From assembly GCA_964568355.1 (NCBI GenBank), contig CAZMRK010000224.1, forward strand, positions 1 to 11,725: a stretch of 11,725 nt of DNA, given 5' to 3'. Positions 5,746 to 11,725 of the stretch are shown here, one piece after another. The stretch's first letter is position 1, and the number at the start of each line of letters is the position of its first letter. Source of the DNA: JAJPJX01 sp964568355 (GTDB taxonomy: Bacteria > Acidobacteriota > Terriglobia > Bryobacterales > Bryobacteraceae). A model generated the notes under the pieces. It was not told the origin of the DNA and ran no database searches. It worked only from the letters and a program-made list of their open reading frames with translations. Made by a program: the position numbers and the translations under genes.

Positions 5746-7250
5746 CGAACGACGTACAGATCCAGATCCTGTTGCAGATTCCGATTCGCCGCCAGGTTGA
5801 TTGCCTTGGCCCCGGCATTCGACATATCCTCCGAATCGGGAGCCAGGTATTCAAATGAGCTCAGGATGCGATAGTTGCCGGGAGCAAGCCCGGTGAAGTG
5901 GTATTGTCCCTGTGTGTCCGTCCTGGCAACCAACATCTCGGTTACCCGCCGGGACGCCTCCAGGTCCAGCGGTTCGAGGAATACCGGCGCCCCGGCGACG
6001 GCCTCGCCGCTCGATTTCACCGTTCCATGCAGGAGGGCGCTGCTTCCCGAGATACTGAAACGGACGCCCGCGGCGCCTCTGCTCACGATCATGTCGTTCC
6101 AGCAGTCCGCGCGGAGATCCGGTGGGGGTTGATGTCCCGGGCCGGAGAATGCCGATACATAGTAGCCGGAGGGAGGTTCAAGCGCGAGCTGCCATGGCCC
6201 TGTGGCAAGTTGGAACCTGTTGTTGACCAGCTCCAGCACGTGGGTGGCATCAGCACCTGCCAAATCCTTTCGCCTTGCCAGCACTCGCATCGCTCCCGTT
6301 TCGATGGCTTGGCTTGGAGCACCCGGGAAGGCGAACTCGAGCGCCGGTTCCTCATGCAGCACGAAGCTGGCAGACGTATCCTGGCTGACCGTAATCCGGC
6401 GGTAGTCGGATTGTAGCCCTGGCCCGCGTTCGAGCGGGGCTTCCGAAAACAGGTCGTATTGCCCTGCCGGCAGTGGGCCGAAGGTCCAGGTGCTGGCATG
6501 GACGGTTTGCCTGCCTAACTCGGATACTAACGTGATGGTAACCGGTAGAGGGCGAATCGGATTTGGGGGGATTGTCGCCGCCGATACCGTTAAGGTGAAA
6601 AGTTTGCCAGTTACCGGTCGAACATCGACCTGTTCTACCTGCCGGTCCAGATCGACCTCCACAAGGAATGCCTGATCCGGGATTTGTGTCTCTTTGGAAA
6701 AGGTGGGCAAGTAGTTGCCGTCCTCATATGCTTTACCGGCGGTGCGAACCAGATACGTACCCGGCTCAAGGCCGGAGATGCGGTACATCCCGCGATCGTC
6801 CGAGGTGGCGCGTGTCACAAATTGCGGAGGGTGGGTATTACGATAAGCCACCACGTCGTGATCCGGCAGACCGACATCATTTTCGTCCAATACGGTTCCC
6901 GCGATTGCCCCAAACCGTGGGAGCCGCATCGCCAGCGTGGGGGAATCGTTCTCGGCAACCACGACGGGAACTCCTGCGGACCGCCATCGCTTCTGACCGT
7001 ATTGCATTGTGGCGAACCCGGTTCGAGTGGCGGTCAGCAGGTAGGTGCCGGCAGGTAGCTCTGTGAACTCGAAATAACCGCTGGAGTTCGTGCGAACGGA
7101 TCGTGGTGAGCCCGGAGAACCGGTCACGGGGTGCAAGCGAACGGTAGCGCGCGCCACCGGATGCCCCATTTGGTTCTCAACGACCGTGCCCCGAATCATG
7201 GCCGCGCGCAGCGTGAGCGCCGCCAGCGAGAAGACCAGGTATTTGCGCAT
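5742..7250 (-). CDS. Secreted carboxypeptidase-regulatory-like repeat protein
   Basis: A 502-residue exported protein. Residues 1-18 (MRKYLVFSLAALTLRAA) act as a signal peptide. Beta-sandwich repeats of the carboxypeptidase regulatory-like / transthyretin type follow: about 19-110, 114-205 and 400-500, with a more divergent part between. The diagnostic strand-turn recurs four times: FEFTELPAGTYLL, YRISGLEPGTYLV, WTFGPLPAGQYDL and YHFTGLAPGNYRI. These domains are usually binding or structural, not catalytic, and no peptidase domain is present. A role at the cell surface or in adhesion is inferred only. The ATG at 7250 was preferred over an in-frame TTG at 7259 because the signal peptide begins there with MRK; the ribosome binding site is weak. 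The gene is convergent with the PDZ gene and overlaps it by 4 bases, and it lies over 200 bases downstream of the tlpA-like gene, so it probably has its own promoter. Confidence 0.87.
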   Translation of the reverse strand: MRKYLVFSLAALTLRAAMIRGTVVENQMGHPVARATVRLHPVTGSPGSPRSVRTNSSGYFEFTELPAGTYLLTATRTGFATMQYGQKRWRSAGVPVVVAENDSPTLAMRLPRFGAIAGTVLDENDVGLPDHDVVAYRNTHPPQFVTRATSDDRGMYRISGLEPGTYLVRTAGKAYEDGNYLPTFSKETQIPDQAFLVEVDLDRQVEQVDVRPVTGKLFTLTVSAATIPPNPIRPLPVTITLVSELGRQTVHASTWTFGPLPAGQYDLFSEAPLERGPGLQSDYRRITVSQDTSASFVLHEEPALEFAFPGAPSQAIETGAMRVLARRKDLAGADATHVLELVNNRFQLATGPWQLALEPPSGYYVSAFSGPGHQPPPDLRADCWNDMIVSRGAAGVRFSISGSSALLHGTVKSSGEAVAGAPVFLEPLDLEASRRVTEMLVARTDTQGQYHFTGLAPGNYRILSSFEYLAPDSEDMSNAGAKAINLAANRNLQQDLDLYVVR

Positions 7251-7260
7251 TTTGATCAAA
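7251..7260. promoter_or_regulatory. Perfect palindrome at the start of the secreted repeat-protein gene
   Basis: TTTGATCAAA is a perfect 10-bp palindrome abutting the ATG (minus strand, 7250-7248), in the place where a ribosome binding site would lie. It could be a small operator or coincidence in an otherwise GC-rich region. Confidence 0.25.
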
Positions 7261-7462
7261 GGCTCTCAAACACTGACGCAAGATCGGTCTTCCGGGTGCA
7301 AACAGATTGGCGGGACGCGGCGTGGATGTGCCGTATGGACTAAACGCGCAGTGCCCTCCGGTCGTCAACAAGTGGTGGGCTGCTCCCGGCGATGCGAGAC
7401 ACCCGCAAGCGGTTAAGCGGCCATGCTTGCCACACTGTTTCGATCAGACGGCGGCGCTCCAG
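7261..7462. other. Intergenic region between the tlpA-like and repeat-protein genes
   Basis: About 200 bases with no convincing gene. It contains an inverted repeat, GCAAGC (7405-7410) and GCTTGC (7425-7430), around a 14-base spacer, but no U-tract on either strand, so no clear terminator. I see no strong sigma-70 promoter for the downstream minus-strand gene; the best -35-like hexamers are poor. Confidence 0.4.
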
Positions 7463-7993
7463 CTATGGCTGGGCCAGCAGGGCGCGGATATTTTTCTCCA
7501 CATTGGCGCGGTCCACCAGACCGACGTAAGTGGCGGCGATGCGGCCGCGGCGGTCGATCAGATGGGTGACCGGCATGTTGCGGATGTCATATGTTTTCGC
7601 CGTGGAGCCGTCTCCCAGAAGGATCGGATAGGAGATCGGCACTTGTTCGAGAAAGGGCTTCAACACCTTCCAACCGCCTTCGTCGAGCGACACACCCACG
7701 ACGGAGAGGCCTTGGCCGGCATACTGGCGGGCGAACTCCGAGAACCACGGGATTTCCTGCTTGCAGCCGTGGCACCAGGTGGCCCAGAAATCGAGCAGAA
7801 CCACCCGGCCGCTGTAATCCCCAAGGCGCATGACTTTGCCGGACGCGTCCGGCAGCGCGAGGGTGGGCGCCGCGCGGCGCTGCCCGGCGGATTGCAGTTC
7901 GGCGCGAACCTGGGGAGATGCGCCGGCGGCGAGACCGGCCAGAGTGAAAAACAGAGTCGGGAGCCACACATGCGGGGTCGGCGTCGAGTTCAT
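7463..7993 (-). CDS. Exported TlpA-like thioredoxin-fold protein
   Basis: A 176-residue protein of the TlpA / alkyl hydroperoxide reductase-thiol antioxidant-like thioredoxin family. Residues 1-25 form a signal peptide (hydrophobic LPTLFFTLAGLAAG), so it works outside the cytoplasmic membrane. The thioredoxin fold covers about 42-174, with VVLLDFWATWC, the redox motif Cys74-His-Gly-Cys77, the family block VVGVSLDE and the cis-proline loop NMPVTHLID (Pro141). The substrate is unknown; this family commonly reduces disulfides for cytochrome c maturation or secreted proteins. It lies directly downstream of a multi-pass membrane protein gene with an ATGA stop/start overlap, which suggests translational coupling. 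The Shine-Dalgarno AAGGA at 8000-8004 lies 6 bases before the ATG. Confidence 0.92.
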   Translation of the reverse strand: MNSTPTPHVWLPTLFFTLAGLAAGASPQVRAELQSAGQRRAAPTLALPDASGKVMRLGDYSGRVVLLDFWATWCHGCKQEIPWFSEFARQYAGQGLSVVGVSLDEGGWKVLKPFLEQVPISYPILLGDGSTAKTYDIRNMPVTHLIDRRGRIAATYVGLVDRANVEKNIRALLAQP

Positions 7994-8676
7994 CTTCGTT
8001 CCTTTTCTGGTTTGGATTTGATCATTCTTAGCTGGAAGCCCTGGCGCATCCCCCAGAGAGATGGCAGCACCACCAGCGCGGCGTATACGGCTAGGGGCAG
8101 AACGGCTCGATAGAAAACGGATGCAAATACGGCGGCATTGCAGGCGAAATCGCGGCCGCGATGGAAGCCCGGGTCGCCGGAAGGAAAGGGCACCCCGTAA
8201 ACGTGCGTCAACAGCAAGAGCAGGCAGAATAGCGTAGCGATAACGGGGAGGCTGCGGCGAGACACTACCGCGAGCGTCAGGCCGGCGATCCAGGCGTAGC
8301 CGGCCAGGCGGACGTATGAGAACAGTACACTCCCGGCAAAGCCGAGGAGGTCATTTCGCGCGGCTGGGTTCGCGAGGACGCTGCTGTCCCAGTTTGCGGC
8401 ATAGAGCCAGATGTAGATGGCGCTATGGTCCGCGATCTGGCGCGAGCGGTTGCCGAGCAGCAGGGCCAGAGGGAGAACCAGGGTAGCCAGAATCAGCCAG
8501 GGATGCCAGTTCTTCCAGAACCCGGCCTGGTGGCGCAGAACCAGGCCAAGGACACCCACTAGAGCTTGCCTGCCGGAGTCACCAGCTTCGGCGAGATCTC
8601 CGCAGACAGCTTCACGCTCGGCAGGCGGCAGGAGGCCGGCAAGATGCATAGCGAGCCGCGAAGAGAGATCAGGCAT
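7990..8676 (-). CDS. Multi-pass membrane protein with acidobacterial-type N-terminal motif
   Basis: I know no assigned function for this protein. The N-terminus (MPDLSSRLAMHLAGLLPPAEREAVCGDLAEAGDSG) resembles a short segment I recall from acidobacterial membrane proteins, where it can precede membrane domains. Hydrophobic segments follow at about residues 58-76, 110-140, 144-162 and 182-211 (counted from the ATG at 8676), giving four or five transmembrane helices and a basic C-terminal tail (KSKPEKERR). The ATG at 8676 gives 228 residues; an ATG at 8688 would add MSNS but lies only 2 bases after the promoter's -10 box, upstream of the expected transcript start. The stop overlaps the start of the tlpA-like gene (ATGA), so the pair is likely one operon, and the protein may be a membrane partner for the exported thioredoxin. 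That is inference from position only. Confidence 0.72.
   Translation of the reverse strand: MPDLSSRLAMHLAGLLPPAEREAVCGDLAEAGDSGRQALVGVLGLVLRHQAGFWKNWHPWLILATLVLPLALLLGNRSRQIADHSAIYIWLYAANWDSSVLANPAARNDLLGFAGSVLFSYVRLAGYAWIAGLTLAVVSRRSLPVIATLFCLLLLLTHVYGVPFPSGDPGFHRGRDFACNAAVFASVFYRAVLPLAVYAALVVLPSLWGMRQGFQLRMIKSKPEKERR
8000..8004 (-). promoter_or_regulatory. Shine-Dalgarno site of the tlpA-like gene
   Basis: On the minus strand AAGGA lies 6 bases before the ATG at 7993, within the last codons of the membrane-protein gene. It supports independent initiation in addition to coupling. Confidence 0.6.
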
Positions 8677-8690
8677 CGAATTACTCATAC

Positions 8691-8719
8691 ATTGTGATAT
8701 TAATCGAGACGGGTGTCAA
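8691..8719 (-). promoter_or_regulatory. Sigma-70-type promoter of the membrane protein / tlpA-like operon
   Basis: On the minus strand a perfect -35 box TTGACA (8719-8714) is followed by a 17-base spacer and CACAAT (8696-8691), which matches TATAAT in four of six positions. The spacer contains an AT-rich ATTAATAT. The expected transcription start, about 7 bases downstream, falls near 8684, leaving only about 8 bases of leader before the ATG at 8676. Confidence 0.65.
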
Positions 8720-8792
8720 GCCGAGCCGGTTCAGCCGTTTGCTTGTGCGATTCAGTGGCCGCCACGGAACCACGGCCGGAAGGGAATGGACT
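8720..8792. other. Gap between the serine hydrolase stop and the next minus-strand promoter
   Basis: A short spacer. On the minus strand it contains the direct repeat CCGTGG-TT-CCGTGG and a GGCCG/CGGCC inverted pair around it (8756-8776), but no U-tract, so a Rho-independent terminator is not supported. Confidence 0.35.
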
Positions 8793-9884
8793 TTAGCGGA
8801 CTGCTTCCGCGATGGATACAAAAACTTCGCGTTCCGCTTTGCCTGCTGCAATCCGCTGAATGAGGAATACTCCGACCATCTTCTTTGCCGGATCGGCCCA
8901 CATGAACGTGCCGAAGGCTCCGGCATGGCCGTAGGAGCCTGCCCCCATGCGCGGCCGGCAGTCCGGTGCATCTGGCAGGAGCTGCCATCCCAGGGCGAAG
9001 TAGGCGGCGCAGGGGCCGGCAGGCTGGGGGAGATTTGCCTGCGGGCGTCGCATCGCCGCCACCGCTGCCGGGGAGAGAATGCGGCTGCCGTCGGGCGCGC
9101 GCCCGGTGAGGGTCATTCGCAGGAAGCGGGCCATATCGGCCGCGGTCGAATATAAGCCGCCGGCCGGGTTCGCATACCGGGCATTCTGGCGGTACAGGTC
9201 GACTGCCGCCGCGGTCAGCTTGCCATCGCGCATCTCGTATACCTTCGCAATCCGATTCCGCTGGCTTGCCGGGGGAAAGAAATCCGTGTCCCGCATACCC
9301 AGCCGGCGGAAGATTCGTCCGGCGAGAAAGCGGTCGAGCGGCTGTCCCGATGCGATCTCCACAATCCGGCCGAGCACGGCAAAACCAGGGCCGCTGTACT
9401 GCGAACGCGTGCCTGGCTCGGTTTCGACCGGCTCTCGCGCGATAAAGCTCGCCACCTCAGCCAGCGTGTGAGCGCGTTTCACCGCGTCATCCCGCAAAGG
9501 CGGCGGGTCATTCTCCGATAGCCCGGAGGTGTGCGTTAGCAGGTGCCGGATGGTGATCCGGCGGTCGAAGCCCGGCAAATATTTCGCCACCGGATCGTCG
9601 ATCGCGAGGCGGCCCTCGTCGGCCAGCGCCATCACGGCAACCGCTGTGACCGGCTTGGTCATCGACATGATCTGGAAGATCGTATCGGACCGCATCGCGG
9701 TTTTTCGCTCCAGATCCTGATAGCCCACCGCATCGATGCAATCGGAGCGCCCCGGAAGCGAGATCAGCGTCACCGCTCCGGCGATCGTGCCCGCGCGCAC
9801 ATATTCGTCCAGCCGGGCAGAAATCGAGCCGGCAACGAGCGGCGCAGCGAGCGCCGCGATTATTGCCAGGCGACCTGCAGCCAT
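8793..9884 (-). CDS. Exported serine hydrolase of the class C beta-lactamase / EstB family
   Basis: A 363-residue protein with a signal peptide (MAAGRLAIIAALAAPLVAG). The beta-lactamase/transpeptidase-like fold carries the nucleophile motif Ser74-Met-Thr-Lys77 in FQIMSMTKPVT, the second motif Tyr163-Ser-Gly165 in the place of Tyr-x-Asn, and the third motif His320-Ala-Gly322 in GHAGAFGT in the place of KTG. HLLTHTSGL and NPAGGLYSTAADMARFL are further family landmarks. Members hydrolyse esters, amides or D-amino-acid peptides; His-x-Gly and loss of the Asn favour an esterase- or peptidase-like enzyme over a true beta-lactamase. The start is placed at the ATG at 9884, which overlaps the upstream GH127 gene by 25 bases; a GTG at 9896 would add four residues. 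Neither start has an ideally spaced ribosome binding site, so translation may depend on coupling to the GH127 gene. Deacylation of glycans alongside GH127 is a possible role, inferred from position. Confidence 0.92.
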   Translation of the reverse strand: MAAGRLAIIAALAAPLVAGSISARLDEYVRAGTIAGAVTLISLPGRSDCIDAVGYQDLERKTAMRSDTIFQIMSMTKPVTAVAVMALADEGRLAIDDPVAKYLPGFDRRITIRHLLTHTSGLSENDPPPLRDDAVKRAHTLAEVASFIAREPVETEPGTRSQYSGPGFAVLGRIVEIASGQPLDRFLAGRIFRRLGMRDTDFFPPASQRNRIAKVYEMRDGKLTAAAVDLYRQNARYANPAGGLYSTAADMARFLRMTLTGRAPDGSRILSPAAVAAMRRPQANLPQPAGPCAAYFALGWQLLPDAPDCRPRMGAGSYGHAGAFGTFMWADPAKKMVGVFLIQRIAAGKAEREVFVSIAEAVR

Positions 9885-11725
9885 GTCGTTCGCCACTTTC
9901 CTTCGCTGCGGCCACCCGCTTCGTAATAGGGAAGGAACAGAATCGGATCGCGGCCCGGCAGGGTCAACTGAAACGCGGGGCCGTCGAATCCGGCCGGGGT
10001 TGCTGTGGGAGAGAAGAGCAACTCCGCCGTGGCTTTCGGAACTTTGAGCGTCTCCTCCTTCTTGTAACCGTCCAGTAAGCCGGTGGCGTAGAGGAGCGGC
10101 CCGCGAGTGACCGCCATGTAGTCGGTATGCGCGATCTCCTGCCCATGGTGATCGAGAGAGTACGCTTTAGACTCGACTTTGAGCTTCAACGGAAGGTCGA
10201 GCGAAACTTCGTCGCCGTTCTTCCAGGGCCGGTCCAGGCGATGGTAGCTGCCGGAAAGCACGGGTTCGGGGATGCGGGTTCCGTTCACAGCAATGGTCGC
10301 GCCGTCCGCCCACTCCGGTACACGCAGGAACAGCGGAAAAGCAGCCGGCTTCTCCGGCTGGACGCGAATCCGGACTTGGCCGCTCCGCGGGTAGTCCGTT
10401 TGGATCCCCAGGGTGACCGTGCCGGCATCGCGTGTCCGCAGGCGTGCCTGGGCCTCCGTGTAAAGGTTGACCGCGACACCGCCCTGCCGTATCCCCGCGA
10501 CCAGGGGCGCAATCTCTTCAAGAGCAAGAGCGCCGCTCGATTTACAGCAAGCCCAGTAGTATGTGTTGCTGCGCCTGCCGTTGGGGAAGATGAAGTACGA
10601 CCAGTCTTCGCCATTCGGATCCTGCGCCCCAATCAGGGAGTTGTACAGGGTCTTTTCGATCTGATCGGCGTACCGGGAATCGCCGGTAACTCGCAGAAGG
10701 TCGCGGTTGAGATGAATCCAGGACATCGTGCTGCAGGTTTCGACCATGCCGCCCGGATGGAAATAGCCCTTGGGATTGAATACCTCGTAGTGACCCGCAA
10801 CGCCGCCCCAGGGACCGCCTCCGGGAGTGAGATGATCTGCCAGGACATTCTTCCAGGCGTACTCCACGGATCGCTGGTACCGGGAATCGCCGGTCACTTC
10901 GAAGAGCTTTTCCAGGCCGACATAGTTCCACAGAAGCTGGTAAATCTTGCCGTCGCCGATCTCCTGAACGTCGCGTCCGGCAAGGCTCCGGGAAACGATC
11001 TGGAGACCGGGGCGCGTTTCCATCTGGGATACAACGGCCTTGGCCAGTTCCAGGTATTTCCGATCTCCCGTCGCGCGGTATAGTTCCACGGCCGGCTCAA
11101 GCAGGATCGTGCCGGAGAGGCCGAGATGGTTGCCCATGTCGGCGGTACTCCGGCCTTGCCGGACAAATAAGTCGTAGCAGAGGTCGCCCACGCGGCGGGC
11201 GGCATCCAGGTAGCGGGCCTGCGGATCATAACGGTTTACTTCAAGCAGCCCGAGAATCACGTAGCTGTGCACCCAGAGGTCCCACGTACGCTTTCCGGCG
11301 ACGTTCGCAGACGTCATGCGCGACTCGGCGGTGGGGGCATAGGTGCCGAGATATCCGTTGGGTTCCTGCCGGCTGACCAGGTAATCGGCCACCTGGCGGA
11401 CGGCGGCGGCAAGCTGTTTGTCGCCGGTTCGATATGCTGCGCGCGCAGCCGTGTAGAGCCACTTGCCGGCGTGCTCGCCGTTCCAGTCCCCGGCGAAGTT
11501 CCGGGAGGCCGCTTGCGCGCTGAAGATCGCGATAGGCTCGCTCTTTGGCGACTGGATGAAGTGCTTTACCCGGCCCTGGCAACTCGCCTGCACCGCGGCT
11601 CCGAGAATGCCGCCGTAGAGAGTCACCTGGTTCGGCGAGACGAGCTCGATCACCGGCGGGACCATTGCTTCCGGAGCCGCCCCGAAGGCGACTGCGGAAA
11701 GCAGAACACTGATCGCAAGGGCTTT
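9860..11725 (-). CDS. Secreted GH127-family glycoside hydrolase (5' end outside window)
   Basis: The frame is open to the right edge of the window. The 20 visible residues before Met (codon at 11665) read KALAISVLLSAVAFGAAPEA, a signal-peptide core and cleavage site, so the true start lies just outside. The mature part is about 600 residues: an (alpha/alpha)6-barrel domain up to about residue 420 (counted from that Met), then beta-sandwich domains. GH127 enzymes (DUF1680, type enzyme HypBA1) remove beta-L-arabinofuranose using a Cys nucleophile held with Zn by a Glu and three Cys. The equivalent residues appear as Glu309 and Cys311 (VETCS) and the Cys373-Cys374 pair (YWACCKSSG), so it looks catalytically complete. 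WNGEHAGKWL (61-70) and HLGLSGTILLEPAVELY (180-196) also fit the family. The exact sugar specificity is uncertain. It shares 25 bases with the downstream serine hydrolase gene, probably its operon partner. Confidence 0.93.
   Translation of the reverse strand, partial: KALAISVLLSAVAFGAAPEAMVPPVIELVSPNQVTLYGGILGAAVQASCQGRVKHFIQSPKSEPIAIFSAQAASRNFAGDWNGEHAGKWLYTAARAAYRTGDKQLAAAVRQVADYLVSRQEPNGYLGTYAPTAESRMTSANVAGKRTWDLWVHSYVILGLLEVNRYDPQARYLDAARRVGDLCYDLFVRQGRSTADMGNHLGLSGTILLEPAVELYRATGDRKYLELAKAVVSQMETRPGLQIVSRSLAGRDVQEIGDGKIYQLLWNYVGLEKLFEVTGDSRYQRSVEYAWKNVLADHLTPGGGPWGGVAGHYEVFNPKGYFHPGGMVETCSTMSWIHLNRDLLRVTGDSRYADQIEKTLYNSLIGAQDPNGEDWSYFIFPNGRRSNTYYWACCKSSGALALEEIAPLVAGIRQGGVAVNLYTEAQARLRTRDAGTVTLGIQTDYPRSGQVRIRVQPEKPAAFPLFLRVPEWADGATIAVNGTRIPEPVLSGSYHRLDRPWKNGDEVSLDLPLKLKVESKAYSLDHHGQEIAHTDYMAVTRGPLLYATGLLDGYKKEETLKVPKATAELLFSPTATPAGFDGPAFQLTLPGRDPILFLPYYEAGGRSEGKWRTTWLQVAWQ

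Noticed and set aside
7405..7430. Inverted repeat GCAAGC/GCTTGC as a terminator for the tlpA-like operon
   Set aside because: The loop is 14 bases and no U-tract follows on the minus strand.
10127..11083. A 318-codon plus-strand open frame opposite the GH127 gene
   Set aside because: The GH127 frame contains the full active site; the plus-strand product is a shadow without family features.

Overview
The window looks like chromosomal DNA from a high-GC member of the Acidobacteriota, most likely a Solibacter/Bryobacter-type organism. This is inferred from gene content: a short ECF sigma factor followed by a zinc-motif-free single-pass membrane protein, a secreted PDZ protein with acidobacterial-type flanking domains, a large secreted carboxypeptidase-regulatory-like protein, a secreted GH127 enzyme and a beta-lactamase-fold serine hydrolase. 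I see no RNA genes, CRISPR arrays, insertion sequences or integration signatures.

Left part, plus strand (1-3377). The window opens inside the 3' end of a DUF1015 family gene. After a gap of about 270 bases comes a histidine-degradation-type pair. The first gene has the imidazolonepropionase (HutI) fold but has lost nearly every metal-binding and catalytic residue. The second is a fused bifunctional glutamate formimidoyltransferase / formimidoyl-THF cyclodeaminase (FtcD) with its key residues intact. The degenerate HutI relative beside an apparently active FtcD is the most interesting observation here.

Middle part, plus strand (3402-5745). A candidate ECF-type promoter precedes a three-gene unit: ECF sigma factor, a putative anti-sigma-like membrane protein that overlaps it by 8 bases, and an exported protein whose PDZ domain sits between two Pro-rich linkers. 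The arrangement suggests a self-regulating envelope-sensing module, but no partner interaction can be proven from sequence.

Right part, minus strand (5742-11725). A secreted protein with carboxypeptidase-regulatory-like folds runs convergently into the PDZ gene, and the two genes share the tetranucleotide CTAG as their stop codons. Upstream of it on the same strand lies a two-gene unit, a multi-pass membrane protein and an exported TlpA/thioredoxin-like protein (ATGA overlap), led by a good sigma-70 promoter that almost touches the first ATG. Further right, a secreted GH127 (beta-L-arabinofuranosidase family) gene, cut by the window edge, overlaps a downstream exported serine hydrolase. That pair suggests extracellular or periplasmic processing of plant or microbial glycans and their esters.
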